A stretch of 64,000 nt of DNA, taken from NCBI GenBank assembly GCA_001632435.1, contig KV423922.1, positions 70,983 through 134,982 of the forward strand, read 5' to 3'. Positions 1-10,686 of the stretch are shown in pieces. A model generated the notes under the pieces. That model was not told the DNA's origin, ran no database searches, and was given only the letters and a program-made list of their open reading frames with translations. Positions within the stretch are counted from its first letter, which is position 1. Each line of letters starts with the position of its first letter. The stretch comes from Calocera cornea HHB12733 (taxonomy: Eukaryota > Basidiomycota > Dacrymycetes > Dacrymycetales > Dacrymycetaceae). The translations under genes were made by a program, and so were the position numbers.

Positions 1-641
1 GACGTAGTCCATAAGCAGCCTGAGGAAGTGGTCAGCGGGTATGCCCCCCGTATGGCAGCAAGTGGATGCCATACTGAGGGCGGGCGGTGTTAACCAGGGT
101 GAGGGTGACTATGAAGTGGCCTGGGGTACCAGGTGGCGGCGGGGGCCGCTTGGACGACATGAGGACGTGGAACTGGTGCTGGGTCAGTGTGCTGTACGGG
201 GGTATGCCACTGGAGTTGGGAAGAGGAAGGACACGGACCTTCTCTTCGCCACCGAACACATACTCGACAGGTGCATATAGGTTCGCCTTGCCGTCGTACG
301 ACGCGCGGGGATGGAACGTCTGCGGGCTCGTGATGGTCTGCAGGTGGTCAATGATCTCGTAGTTCCTCCGGGCCACGTCGCCCGAGGGCACGGGGTCGAT
401 CTCTGTTCCCCTCCGTCACTACGCGGCCAGTGGGGAAAGAGGATAGGGAGGAGCACGCACCGACGTGGTAGTGCGAGAGGATGCTCGCGCCCGCCCACAA
501 CAGCTCAAAGTGGTTCGTGGTCACTGTCAGACGACGGCCGGCTCTGCCTGGGGGGGGACGCGGGGGAAAGGTGATGAGCGGGAGCTGGGCAGCAACGGCA
601 GGCATGGACTGCCTGGGGTTGGCAGCGTACTGGCTCGCCAT
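1..641 (-). CDS. Argonaute, N-terminal part (runs off left edge)
   Basis: First three exons of an Argonaute, the small-RNA-binding slicer or silencing protein of RNAi/quelling. Exons on the minus strand are 461..641, 75..402 and 1..19, with introns 403..460 and 20..74. All junctions keep phase. The start is the ATG at 641 (MASQYAANP). The spliced protein shows the Argonaute N-domain pattern: TNHFELLWA...ILSHYHVEIDP, then ARRNYEIIDHLQT, then SYDGKANLYAP. It continues into linker 1 (IVTLTLVNTARPQLLMDYV). About 175 residues lie in the window; PAZ, MID and PIWI are outside it, so catalytic competence cannot be judged. Intron 20..74 has a CTGAC branch point. A TATATA stretch lies at 911-918, about 270 bp upstream. 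A second, broken Argonaute lies just upstream on the same strand. Confidence 0.88.
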
Positions 642-2470
642 CGTTTTTGAGGGGAGGAGAGAGTAGAGAAGAAGGAGGGAAGAGAGAGAAGAGCGACGGG
701 GGGGAGGTATCGCGGCGGGGGAAGAAAAACGAGGGTGGTGGTGTGTGGCCGGCGGTGGGCCGAGGGTTGCTCGTCTCACACGAGTGATGTACTCCCGCTT
801 CGTCCAGCTGCAAAATCTTCCTCTGTCGCGCCCTCCAACTGTTGACAGATCACGCTCCCTCCCTTCCCGTGACGTGACACGCCGCATGTACTGACTCGAT
901 CAAGCGCGCCGCTATATATGTCGATTCTTGCCACCGGGCTGGCGGGTGACCGGTCTGCGAGTGCTAAAGAAGGGCGGTTGCTCGCGCCGCCGCCCCCTCC
1001 CGCCCCTCTTGTCCTTTCCATTCCAGATAGGCAGCGCGACGGCCCCCAGCGCGCTGGAGCCCGTGAAGGGCTGTTTGGGCGATGCCGAGGGCGGCACGAG
1101 CAGGGCTTCTCAGGGCGCGAGAAGCGCAGGGTTCCGACGCCGGGCGCAGGGTTTGGGCCGCCGTCGTCACCGGTCACGGCCATGCGCTACGAATGCGCCC
1201 ATTCCATCCAGAGCGCGCAGAAGCACCGTCTCCGGGTGTGGGGGTAAAGAGGCGCGCCCGGTCGTCCCTCCTTCGCCCTTCCATCCAGTGTCTCAGGCCC
1301 GCGGGCCTCTACGCGCCCAAGGGCATCGCCTTGTCCCCCCGAACAGCATGAATACAGGCCATGGCAGAGTGTCAGGCAGCGGTTGTTGCCGCCCGCCGCC
1401 CGCCGCTGTCACGCCCCGAGCGCAGCGCAGTGCCCCATTGGCGAGAGTTCCAGGTCCGGTCGCGAGGCGCGAAGAGCTTAGAATGAGGGACAAGGGCACC
1501 GACGCCCCGACGCACGCCGGTCAGGGCACGGCCGGCGCGGGCCCGTGCTTCTCGCTCTTTCAGCGCGGCGCGGAGGCAGGGAGCGCACACGCCGCCCATT
1601 TCAACCAACCGCCATTCTGCCATGTTCTTGTGCGGCCGCGCGATCATCGATCCGCCTATCGATCGTCGCGGGCACGTCGGCGGACTTGGGGAGGGGCACG
1701 TTGCGGGAACGTGTTTGGGGGCGGAAAATGGTCGACCAGCTAATACTTGAGGTTCTTGCAGGGGTGGATCAATACGATCATCCTATGATCATTGTGGATC
1801 CACATTGATATCTACACCCCAGTTGTATATAGGGAAGAGGTACGCTGGATTTGGAATGCCCATATAGGTAATCATCACTCGTTTTATCGCCCTATGTACC
1901 ATGCAAGGCAGAGTCGAGACTCTGGGCACCAATATCATCCCATTCATCTATCACCCATCAGGTGCACTTCATTGTCATGGCCAATGCTCAGCCCGATTGC
2001 GTGATGATTGTTGATCTGAAATCTCCGATATCGTTATCAACACGTTGTTTACCTCATGCACACGTGGGCAGAAGATTCACACGGCTACATAAATATGCTC
2101 CTGCCCAAGACGGCATTCATACTCCGCCTTGACATTGATAGCGCATAAAGAATATGATCTGTATTATCAGCCTAACCCGCGAGAGACTTCATCCGATCCC
2201 AATCAAGAACCGGGCCTGCCATCTTAAGGCCAGGAACACAAGACCATATTAGTGAGGTTAGAAAACAGGACAACACTCAATGATAGTGCGCGGGCTACTT
2301 CTCATCTAGGATAATGAGCTCATTAACGGGTATCGCTTGTTGTGCTCATCAGACATCCACATATCTCGCAGACATCGGCTTCAACGGTGATGGTAGCTAG
2401 AGAGCGATCGACCTCTGCGATCACGCAAACTGATCCCTGCCATCCATGCATCATCGCAGAAACTGCAGTC
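642..2470. other. Intergenic, Argonaute promoter side; no gene seen
   Basis: Bases 642-1740 are very GC-rich and contain long overlapping open frames with low-complexity Arg/Pro/Ala translations, none resembling a known family. From about 1750 the composition drops abruptly to AT-richer sequence with many stops in all frames. That change marks the edge of the degenerate segment holding the Argonaute relic. Confidence 0.6.
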
Positions 2471-2479
2471 CCTGCGCAA

Positions 2480-4130
2480 TGCACGACATCAAGTACATCG
2501 CTTGTAATCCAGGCATCAGCAATCTGATGGTCTGTCCTAGCAAGAGCACAAACAGCCTCAAGGTTGCGATGCACTGGTCTGAACGCCTTCTGGTAGTCCG
2601 TCAAGTCTTCCAGTTCGCGCATATTAGCATTGCGCCCATAATGGATGGCTCCGCGACCACAAGCAATTTGTGATCGGACTTGTCAGCGAAGGCAGAGAAA
2701 GTGAGGGCTTAGCATACATCTGCGTGATACACCGGTGTGGGAAGGCTGACTGTCCGTGTGGCCCGGGGAAAGTTGTGTGTCAGAGCACAGGTGAGCTCTT
2801 GCAGCTGATCGGCGTTGTATCCGTTGTCATCGGCCACTACGGTCACGTGCATCAGACGTGATGTGCCAATGAGGCCAGCGTGTCTTTGCAGGGAAAAGTC
2901 CCATCTGTATAGCGAAAGTGTAAGCCATGCGTTTGTGCCAGCAGAACTTACTACTAATTACGCGTGTGAATGCACAAGATTGCTATACTGAAGCTGAGTC
3001 GAGCGTCCTAGATTTCTTTGAAGGTCGACTCATGTACAGTTGCTCCACGTACATAGGAGTCGTCGCCGCTCGGTCCATATATCTGATGTGCTACCTTCGC
3101 GATACTACACCCAAGTCAAGCTTCCACTCGTCTTTGATTGTCATCAGTATGAATCGAATGAAGAACGTCATCAAGGGGTAGAAAGGAGGAAAGCGCACAG
3201 GCTGCATACGGCCTATAGCGGGGGTGACAGTTTGCGTCGATGGGGCCTTACTATCCGCGTCGGCTCTTTTGCCCCTTCACAATGGCAGCGATGCGCTGTT
3301 TCGGCCGCAGGATCGAGAAGGTCAACATCCCCCGCCGCATTTCGGACACGTTCACAGGGCGCTTGTATGGCTGGGCGCTGCCGACTTGACAGAGCTCGAG
3401 CGGAAGAGCAGCTTTCGGGGTAATCCAAACACAGCATATAGAAGGGTATTGCAGCGCGTGGTTGTACCAGTACGTCTGACGGAAATACGTCTTGGCACAT
3501 CATGAGACCGATGAATATCACCAAAGAGGTCGACGTACCTCAACAGTTCTTTCATCCTCATGCAGTACAAGCCTATTCGCTCCCAAGCTGTCGAACTTTA
3601 TTATTGAGTTCCCTTTCATATCCGGCAGGTGCATCGATTTTGATCTGACGCCCCTGAGATACCTGTTCAGGCTGTCGATCTCTCGCTGAGGCAGATCCAC
3701 AAGGTCGCGAACGTCTCGTTTTTTGAGGTATTCCATAACCAGATCCAGGAGGCGTTCTTCCCTCCATCTACCCAAGTCAAACATACTTGTCAGTCGCACA
3801 CTGGATCCAGCGGAAGGGACTCACAGAAGGCCTGGAGTAACGTCGATGTTGACCAGGAGTTTTCCCATCCCTGCACGTACGGATCTTGCATGTCCCTTTA
3901 TCAGATGTCTCCCTTGCACTCTCGACGTGGAAACCTACCGGAAGTATCCACGCACGATGTTGAGACCATTTCCCACGTGCCTCAGATGCGTGTTCGTGAA
4001 GAAACTCTTGCTATTATGTGGCCAGCGCCTGCATATTCTTCAGCCTGGCTCTGTCACCACCACTCAAGGGCAGCTTACATATGTAAGTGCTGCCTGTCGG
4101 AGAGTCACATCCAAGTGGTTCAAGAGCTGC
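2480..4130 (-). pseudogene. Argonaute relic: L1-PAZ-L2 exons plus the PIWI C-terminus, MID and most of PIWI missing
   Basis: Four consecutive exons are still in frame with good splice sites: 3939..4028 (PHNSKSFFTN, NIVRGYFR), 3825..3884 (GKLLVNIDVTPGLL), 3539..3767 (LLDLVMEYLKKRDVRDL, then RYLRGV) and about 3252..3490 (TYFRQTYWYNHALQYPSI, ITPKAALPLELCQVG, LTFSILRPKQRIAAIVKG). A weaker exon end lies near 4084..4129 (LDVTLRQAALTY). This is linker 1, PAZ and linker 2. Bases 2905-3250 are not recognisable, yet 2718..2904 reads as the end of PIWI (LQRHAGLIGTSRLMHVTVVA, then RATRTVSLPTPVYHAD). The last part (CGRGAIHYG, FRPVHRNL, MYLM) follows around 2480-2650 with a phase break. MID and the catalytic part of PIWI would need over 1 kb and are absent. 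No start codon or N-domain is found upstream. Confidence 0.8.
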
Positions 4131-4899
4131 CTCGGATTCCCGCACGCAGGATACGCTCAATGGGCTGGCGGCAAGCGACAGACTCGCAGGGCCACAGCTA
4201 TATAGCGGTTATTGCCGCCGGCCGCGGGCCGCTCGACCACCGCCCAGCCCAGTACGGTGACACGCCAGGCCCAGGTCCAGGTCCAGGTCCGGGCGGCACT
4301 GGCAGCAGCCCACGCTCCCGGTAGGTGACAGATCCCATTCCATTTGAGTGTCGTCGTTTCTCCCGTTCATGATGGCTGGAGCTGCCAGGGCGGCCGGGCG
4401 GCCGGTCGTTGCCGGTTGCTGGTTGCTGGTTGGTCCGGGGCGGCAGTCTGAGGCCGCCCGGTTGACATTGTACAGTCGCAGTCGCAGGCGCAGGCGCAAC
4501 AGCGGCCTTGTGGTGCCCGCCGGCCGGCAGTACATCCAGTACTGTAGCCTCCTTACAGCGCGATGAGCGGCCTGGCGGGCAGGGAAGGGCCAAGGCTGCG
4601 ATACCACGTACAGTATACTGTATACCGTACATACCATGCCGCATGTTGGGCTTGGCGGCTCGGGGAGTCCCGAGTTGTGCCGCGCTGCACGTGCGCGTGA
4701 CGGATGGACATCAGACATCTAGCTTCAGACGATGGTCACACGGATCACTGTCGATGCGATGTATACCGAGTCGGGAGGTTCGGAACAGGGGACGTAAGGA
4801 GACAAAGACGGTTTCTACCCCTCCCCGCGAGCGCGACAGTGCCGTTCTCGAGGGTTCACTTACTCATACTCATACTCATACAGTCTCCGAGCTACGCAC
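4131..4899. other. Intergenic with short tandem repeats
   Basis: No gene is seen. The region holds a CCAGGT-type tandem repeat (about 4266-4292) and a CTCATA/TCATAC repeat (4860-4882) just past the stop codon of the neighbouring gene. Open frames here are fragmentary and do not resemble known families. Confidence 0.6.
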
Positions 4900-7167
4900 T
4901 CAGCACCCGCCGCAGCCGCCTCCCCCACCGCCGCAGCCGCCCCCGCCTCCGCAGCCACCGCCCCCACCGCAGCCGCCCCCGCCGCCACACCCGCCCCCGC
5001 CGCCGCACCCGCCGCCTCCACACGCGCCCCCCGCCGCGCACGCGGCCGTGAAGGCGCCGCCGCCCATGCCGCAGTAGGCGCCGCTGCCCGCGGCGCACGC
5101 GCCGTACCCTCCATACCCCCAGACGATGCCGGGCTGGTAGTAGTAGTACGCACCGGCGCCCATGAAGCCGAGCGGCATTATCCCCCAGTAGGGGACGTAG
5201 GCGTCGCCCGTGCGCGCGCGGTGCTCCTCCATGCGCTGGACGTTCATCGCCGTCCAGGCGTCGGCTTTCCCCTGCTCGACCTCCTTGCGGGCCTTGGCCA
5301 TGCGCTCCTTCCACACCTTCTCGCGCTGCTGGCGGCGCTTGTCAAACGCCGGCGAGTGGGCGAGCACGACGGCGTTGTGCTCCGAGGCGTGGGTCGGCTC
5401 CGCGTCCTTGTCCAGCGTGCTGAGCAGGTCCGGCCGCGCGTTCGAGAGCTGCGAGGCGCTGCTGGAGCGCTTGAGCCGCGAGGCGAACTTTGTCAGCTTG
5501 TCCCCCAGCGACGCGTCGGCGGGCATGCACCCGCACACGCTGTACGGCACGCCGAACCTGGCCTGTCCCGCCCGCGTCAGCCAGCCACACGGCGCATACA
5601 ACACAACACAAGGAACGCACCCGCCAGGCCTTGGCAGTAATGTCGAAGCTCGTGCTGAGCGTGTTCTCCTCGACCTTGTCGTCGTGGTCCGGGGCCCTGC
5701 CGAGCAGCCTCATGCAGGTGACCCTGTACTCGTCGCCGAGCAGCTGGTGGGTGTGCCACGCAAGGTCGATGTCGAGGGTGGGGACGTAGAAGGCCGGGCC
5801 GGCGCTCATGAGGTCCAGGAAGGCGTGATAGCGTGCGATGGCCCTGATGAGCGGCGCGGCGTCGTCGTCGAACCTGCCGTCGTCCTCCCAGCCCAGGTCG
5901 TGCATCTTGGCGACGAAGGTGCCCTGGCGGACGACGGCGCCGACGAGGTCGAGCGAGGCCTCGTCCGGGTGCGCGTAGCACGAGAGCACGCGGCGCCAGG
6001 CCCTGGGCGTCGGCTGGGAGCCCATGATGCGGTTCGCGAGGCGCAGGCGCAGCTCGATCGCCGCGAGGGAGTACTCGCCGTCCTTGCAGATCTCGACGGG
6101 GGACTTGAGCTTGTCCTTGCACAGGAGCTCGTAGTACTGCGATGCGGGCGGACCCGTCAGCGGCCGCCAGCGTGCGCGTGAGCGGAGAGCGGGAGACGGA
6201 GACGGACCTTGAGCATGCGCGAGTTGAGCGTGATGGGGCGGTACTTGTCCACCTCGCCATTCAGCGGGTTCAGCAGCGTCCCCGCCAGCGCGAGGTTCGG
6301 CTGCGCGCGCTCAACGACGCCACCCGCGGTGGCGGACCTATATGCGTCCCTGGCAAAGCGGCGGACGCCGAGGGCGTCCTTGCCGAAGGCGTGGGCGCAG
6401 CTTCCGCACGTAGCGGCAAAGGCCTCCTGGGCCCAGCCCGTCTTGTCCTGGTCGCCGAGGACGTACCAGGGGACGTCGAGGGGCGCGTCGCAGGCCGGGC
6501 AGGGGATGGTGTGGGTGTCCTTTGGGCCCGTGTGGAGCGGGGGCTCGAACGGGTGCTGGGTGCGTTCCTCCCAGGCGGTGATGCGGGCCGGGTCGGCGTG
6601 GTGCAGCTGCTGGCTGGCGAGGATGAGCGGGAAGGCGCCCAGGACGCCCCACGGTGGGCCGCGGCCGCGGACGGAGTCCTCGTAGTACGCGCGGGGGTTG
6701 AGGAGGTAGGCGTGCCAGACCATGAGGACGTCGAGCGGGGGGAGTTCCTGTGCGGTGAGGGGGCCTGATTCTGGGACGCGGCGTGCGACGACACGGTCTC
6801 CCCAAGCGAAGAAGCGTGCGACTGCGCGGTGGAGGAAGACGACCCATTTCTGGTCGTTTGTTAGCCCTGGGCAGTCGAGGGCGTGTACGGCGTGCTTGAG
6901 GGTGTGGAAGGCGCGGAGGAGGGCGAGGTGTGCGTTGAGGAGGGGGAGGTCGACGAGGGGCTTTGTGTGGTGAGTGCCGATGGGGAAGGTGGGTGGGAGG
7001 GCGGAGGGGTAGGGCGGCGGCCTGTCGGCGTTGTCGGCGTTGTCGCGCTTGTCGCCGTTGGGTGTGGGCGGGGCGAGGTTGGTGCTGCCTGTGGCGCGTG
7101 GGGCGTATGCGGGCGGGGCGGCCTCGTGCGTGCCCGTGCGAGTGCGAGCCTGGCCGAGGGAGACCAT
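4900..7167 (-). CDS. DUF1399 / glycine-rich-domain (GRDP-like) protein with Cys-Gly tail
   Basis: Three exons: 6208..7167, 5621..6136 and 4900..5562, all phase 0, 712 residues; introns 6137..6207 and 5563..5620. The N-terminal third is Pro-rich, followed by the DUF1399 signature of helical segments: LPLLNAHLALLRAFHTLKHAV, then LPPLDVLMVWHAYLLNPRAY and later LDIDLAWHTHQLLGDEY. The two W-H-A-Y/W-H-T-H blocks are typical of plant GRDPs and their fungal relatives. A CPACDAP and a CGSCAHAF pair around residues 225 and 255 suggest a metal-binding knuckle. After a basic, coiled linker (RRQQREKVWKERMAKARKEV) the protein ends in Tyr/Gly and then about 50 residues of almost pure Gly and Cys. Molecular function is unknown; plant relatives are linked to stress and development. 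The start at 7167 is the first Met of the open frame. Confidence 0.8.
4903..5045 (-). repeat. Coding minisatellite (Gly-Cys tail)
   Basis: Tandem units of roughly 18 bp encode repeated C-G-G-G-G-G blocks at the C-terminus of the DUF1399 protein. Read on the plus strand they appear as alternating CCGCCCCC/GCAGCC units. Such a tract is expected to vary in copy number between strains. Confidence 0.75.
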
Positions 7168-8795
7168 CGTCGGGGGAACGGTGCGCTGTCCCCCTCCCCG
7201 GCTTGGCCCTCCCTTTATCTACCCAATGTCGGCCACCCCACCGCGAGGCAGTGCATCCCCTTGCCTTCCCCGGCTCGCGCGCCGGCCGCCCTGCCCCCAT
7301 ACATAGCCAGGCACGTGCCCGCGCCCCCACGCCCGGACGGCATGGCCCGGGTTTGCGCACCTTCGCGGGCGACAGCGCACCCCGCCTCAGGCTGCTTCCC
7401 TCCCAAGCACCGCGGCGAGGCATTTAATGGGTTGCGCACGCCTGGGGAGGGGGATGACCGACTCCTACAGTACTCCCCACAACCTCTGCAATGGGCCACC
7501 AAGCTGTGCAGCTCTCCACTCTCCACGCTCGTCGGCCGAGGGGCACGCCCAGAGGACAAAACTCGCAATAACTTACACTTGCTAGACTTGGCTTGACTGT
7601 CAACAGCCGGATGACTAGGTTCCGAACAGACGTCCATCGAACGAATAGATAGATGGATGGATGGACTCGCGCACCCTCCATCTCCATCTCCCGCTCCCCT
7701 CTCCCCAGCTGCGCACTCACGATCCTGGCGAACGCCTGTCCACATACATGCGGGAATGCTGTACCGTACCGCTGCGTGCCCCTCGTCCCCCACGCGCTCT
7801 CTCTCACAGCATCACTCCCATCCCGGCGCCTTCCGCGGGCGGAGGGCATCGTCATCGTCATCGTCATTGTCATTGCCAGCCGCAGCTCAGCTGCTGCGCC
7901 GCGCGGGGGCAGTGTCCACCCCCCACCCCGGCGTAGACTCCATCGATCGATCGATCCCTCCGTCCGACCGTCCGCCCGTGGCTCGGGCGAGGACAGCACC
8001 CGACTCCGCCTGCTCCGCTTTCTCCGCGTGCGGGGGTGCTCGCTGACCACCGACCCGGACACCGTCACCAACACCGGCACCGACACCGACACCGACCCGG
8101 CAAAGCGGGTTGCGGGGTTGCGGGGCGAGCCGTGTGTCGCTATGCTCATCCGTCCGGACGGACGGGGGCAGTGAGTGTCTGGCCGCCCCCCTCGGCATCG
8201 GCCTCGGCCTCGGCATCGGCATCGGCATGCACCCCGGTCCTCCGCCCCGGTCCTCCGTTCCTCCGCCCCGGTCCTCGGTGGGCAGCTGGGGGCGCGGGAG
8301 CGGGCGGGGATGGAGCATGATACTGATAATGAGCCAGCGTGACACGCAGCGCGGCCGGCGAGTACGGGCTGTATACTGCACTGCACTGTACTGCACTGTA
8401 CTGCACTGTACTGTATGTGTCGGCTCTCCTTTATGGCCTCTTGGGCTCTTGCAACGAGGTTGCGGAAGGACTGGACCGGACTGGACCGGACTGACGCGGA
8501 GTACGATCATACCAAGGCACAGGCAGGGCAGGCGCACGCGAGTGCAGGCGAGATGGTAACAATTAGCGTGCGTATCCGATAACTCAAGTCAGGTTAACTT
8601 GCACTGTTTAGTCCGAGAGGCAATGTCCAGTCCGACGTGTTGCACGTCCTGCGTCCGCTCACCAGCCCACCTTCATGCAGTACAGTACAGTAGCTTCACT
8701 CCCTTCGCTGCTGAACCCTACTCCAAGACTCCCATGACGCGATGACTCACGCGAACCGAACGAGGGTGGCCGGTTACGCTTTGCCGTTGAGCCGT
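7168..8795. other. Intergenic, microsatellite-rich; no gene seen
   Basis: 1.6 kb between the start of the DUF1399 gene and the end of the GH88 gene. It holds several microsatellites: GATG units near 7650, (TCATCG)n at about 7848-7878, (ACCGAC)n at about 8063-8098, (GGCATC/GGCCTC)n at about 8195-8227 and (ACTGCACTGT)n at about 8376-8412. The ORFs are low-complexity translations of these repeats. Confidence 0.65.
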
Positions 8796-10686
8796 TCAGA
8801 TCGTCAGCGCCAGCGCGCCCAGCAGCGCCGCCGCCCCTCCCACAACGCCGGCCAGCGACGCCCCCGTCCCCCGCAGAGCAGAGCCGGCCGACTGGGCCGT
8901 GTGGCTCGGCGAAGAGCCGCTCGCGGATGTACTCGGGGAGCCTCCGGGGCTGGAGGATCCGTTCGCCGCTGCGCCCGAGCAGGTCGCCAGCCCGAGCTCG
9001 AGGAGCCTGTTGCCCGCCTATGCACGCCGCAACCGCAACATCATCAGTTTCCCCTTTCCGCCAGGATGCACGGGGGCCGGGCCGGGGTCGCGGGCGGGGG
9101 CGGGGGACGTACCTCGATGAAATAATAGTCCCCGTAGATGATCCCCGTATCGTTGTTCGGCGGGTCCGCGCGGTTGTTGACCGTCCCGTTGCTCAGCAGG
9201 CTGTCCCACTCGCTGCCGGGCTGCCAGCCCATCTGTACCGTGCTGCTGAGCAGCTACGCGCGCACCAGTGGCCAGTGATCAGTACCATTCTCAGCAGGGA
9301 TGAGATGGGGCGTGGACATACGGAGATGGCTGCCTGCTGCCAGTGCGCTGCGCCGGAGGTGTTGGCTGGAGACTGTTGGAGCTCGAGCGAGGAGAGGAAG
9401 AGGAGGGCGGACGCGGCGATGGTTGCTGCCGAGGTGTCGTACGTGGGCGGGGGGGAGAGGGGCGCGTCGAAGTCCCTTGTGTGCAGCGTCAGCCAGCTTG
9501 CACCGTTACATCGACATCGGGGGAAGCGAGGGGCGAAGAGCGGAGTAGGGGGGTCAAGGGCAGGGGCAGTGCGAAGGGAAAGAAGGGGAAAAGGAAAGGG
9601 ACGGCAGCGCACCAGTACGGAACGCCCGCGGCGGGAAGGTGGGAGACAAAGTAGTCTGCCATGCGCCGGGATGTGTCCAGGTACAGCGGGATGCCCGTGT
9701 AGTTGTACACTGTTGCGAAGCCGTAGATGCCCCAGGCTTGGCCGCGGCTCCATGTCCTGCGGCCGGAAAGCAAAATACGACGATCAGCTGGGTCCGCCAG
9801 TCGGGGAGAGGAAGAGGAGGAACCGGAAGCGGCAGTGGGAGTGGAGAGAGGGAGGGACGCACGAGCTGTTCGAGTACCCCTGGGCGGTGCCCCGCCACTG
9901 CACGTCGCCGGTCAGCGGGTCATAGTCGACGACGTGGAACGAGGATCCGTCCGTGCGCACGTGGTTCGCGAGCGTCTTGTTCGCGTGCGAGGTGGCCATG
10001 TCGACGAGCGTCTGATTGTTGTTCAGGGAGGCGGTGAAGAGGAATAGCTGGCGGGCGGGTTAGCGGATGCTGCAAGTGGTTCGCAGCAGCAAGAGGAGGG
10101 CGCGCACAACCAGATTCTGCATGTTGTCCATGATGACCTCGAAGTCCCCGTCGGTCGGGCCGTCCCAGCTCTTCGTGCACCCCACGACGCTGCTGAATCG
10201 CGCAGCCAGGTCAGCGTTGAACCCCTGCACGATGTCCCACGCGCTGGCGTTGCCGTAGTTGAGCGTGAGGTCGTCCCGGAAAGGCTGGGAGACGAAGCCG
10301 ACGTCGTGCCCCAGTGTGTTTCCCCCGACAAGGGCGGCGAGCCCCTCGCTCCACCCCTGGCCGTCGCTGACCCAGCTCGTGCTGGATCCGCTCGCGTCCG
10401 CCCCCGGGCAGAGGGTTGTGAAGCGCTGATTGAGGAGGTAGAGCTGGCCCGAGAAGAAGGCGGATGTCCATGTGTCTGCGGGGAAGAGCTGCCAGCTGCC
10501 GTTCCCGCCCGGTGCAGGGTATGTGTACTGCGGGTATGCGGAGGGGAGGGACTGGGACTGGGCGGTTTGGAGGAGCTTCTGGGGGATGAGCGGGGAGTAG
10601 AGCTCGGCGGGGATTTGGGGGAGTGATTGGCCGGTTGTGAGGAGGGGGAGGGAGGCGAGGAGGAGGGAAAGGGGGAGGAGGGTCAT
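8796..10686 (-). CDS. GH88 unsaturated glucuronyl hydrolase, secreted, probable GPI anchor
   Basis: Six exons: 10111..10686, 9863..10047, 9613..9756, 9322..9475, 9113..9253 and 8796..9017, all phases consistent, 473 residues. The start at 10686 gives a clear signal peptide (MTLLPLSLLLASLPLLTTG); an in-frame ATG at 10758 would bury it. Family signatures are WTSAFFSGQLYLLNQRF, GPTDGDFEVIMDNMQNL (with the conserved Asp), STWSRGQAWGIYGFAT and VPYWDFDAP...DTSAATIAAS. GH88 enzymes are six-hairpin (alpha/alpha-barrel) hydrolases that remove the unsaturated uronate left at the end of oligosaccharides by polysaccharide lyases. The last exon adds a Ser/Gly-rich stretch and a hydrophobic tail (LAGVVGGAAALLGALALTI), the pattern of a GPI signal, so the enzyme is probably held at the wall or membrane. 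The residue context SNSS before TWSRGQAW should be compared with characterised enzymes. Confidence 0.9.

Noticed and set aside
928..1743. 271-codon open frame on the plus strand
   Set aside because: GC-rich DNA leaves long frames open; the translation is Arg/Pro/Gly low complexity with no domain, and overlapping frames are equally open.
5210..6181. 323-codon open frame opposite the DUF1399 gene
   Set aside because: It is the antisense of a well-supported coding exon and has no family resemblance.
6338..7423. 361-codon frame on the minus strand overlapping the DUF1399 first exon
   Set aside because: Different frame of the same GC-rich exon; the translation is His/Arg/Pro-rich shadow sequence.
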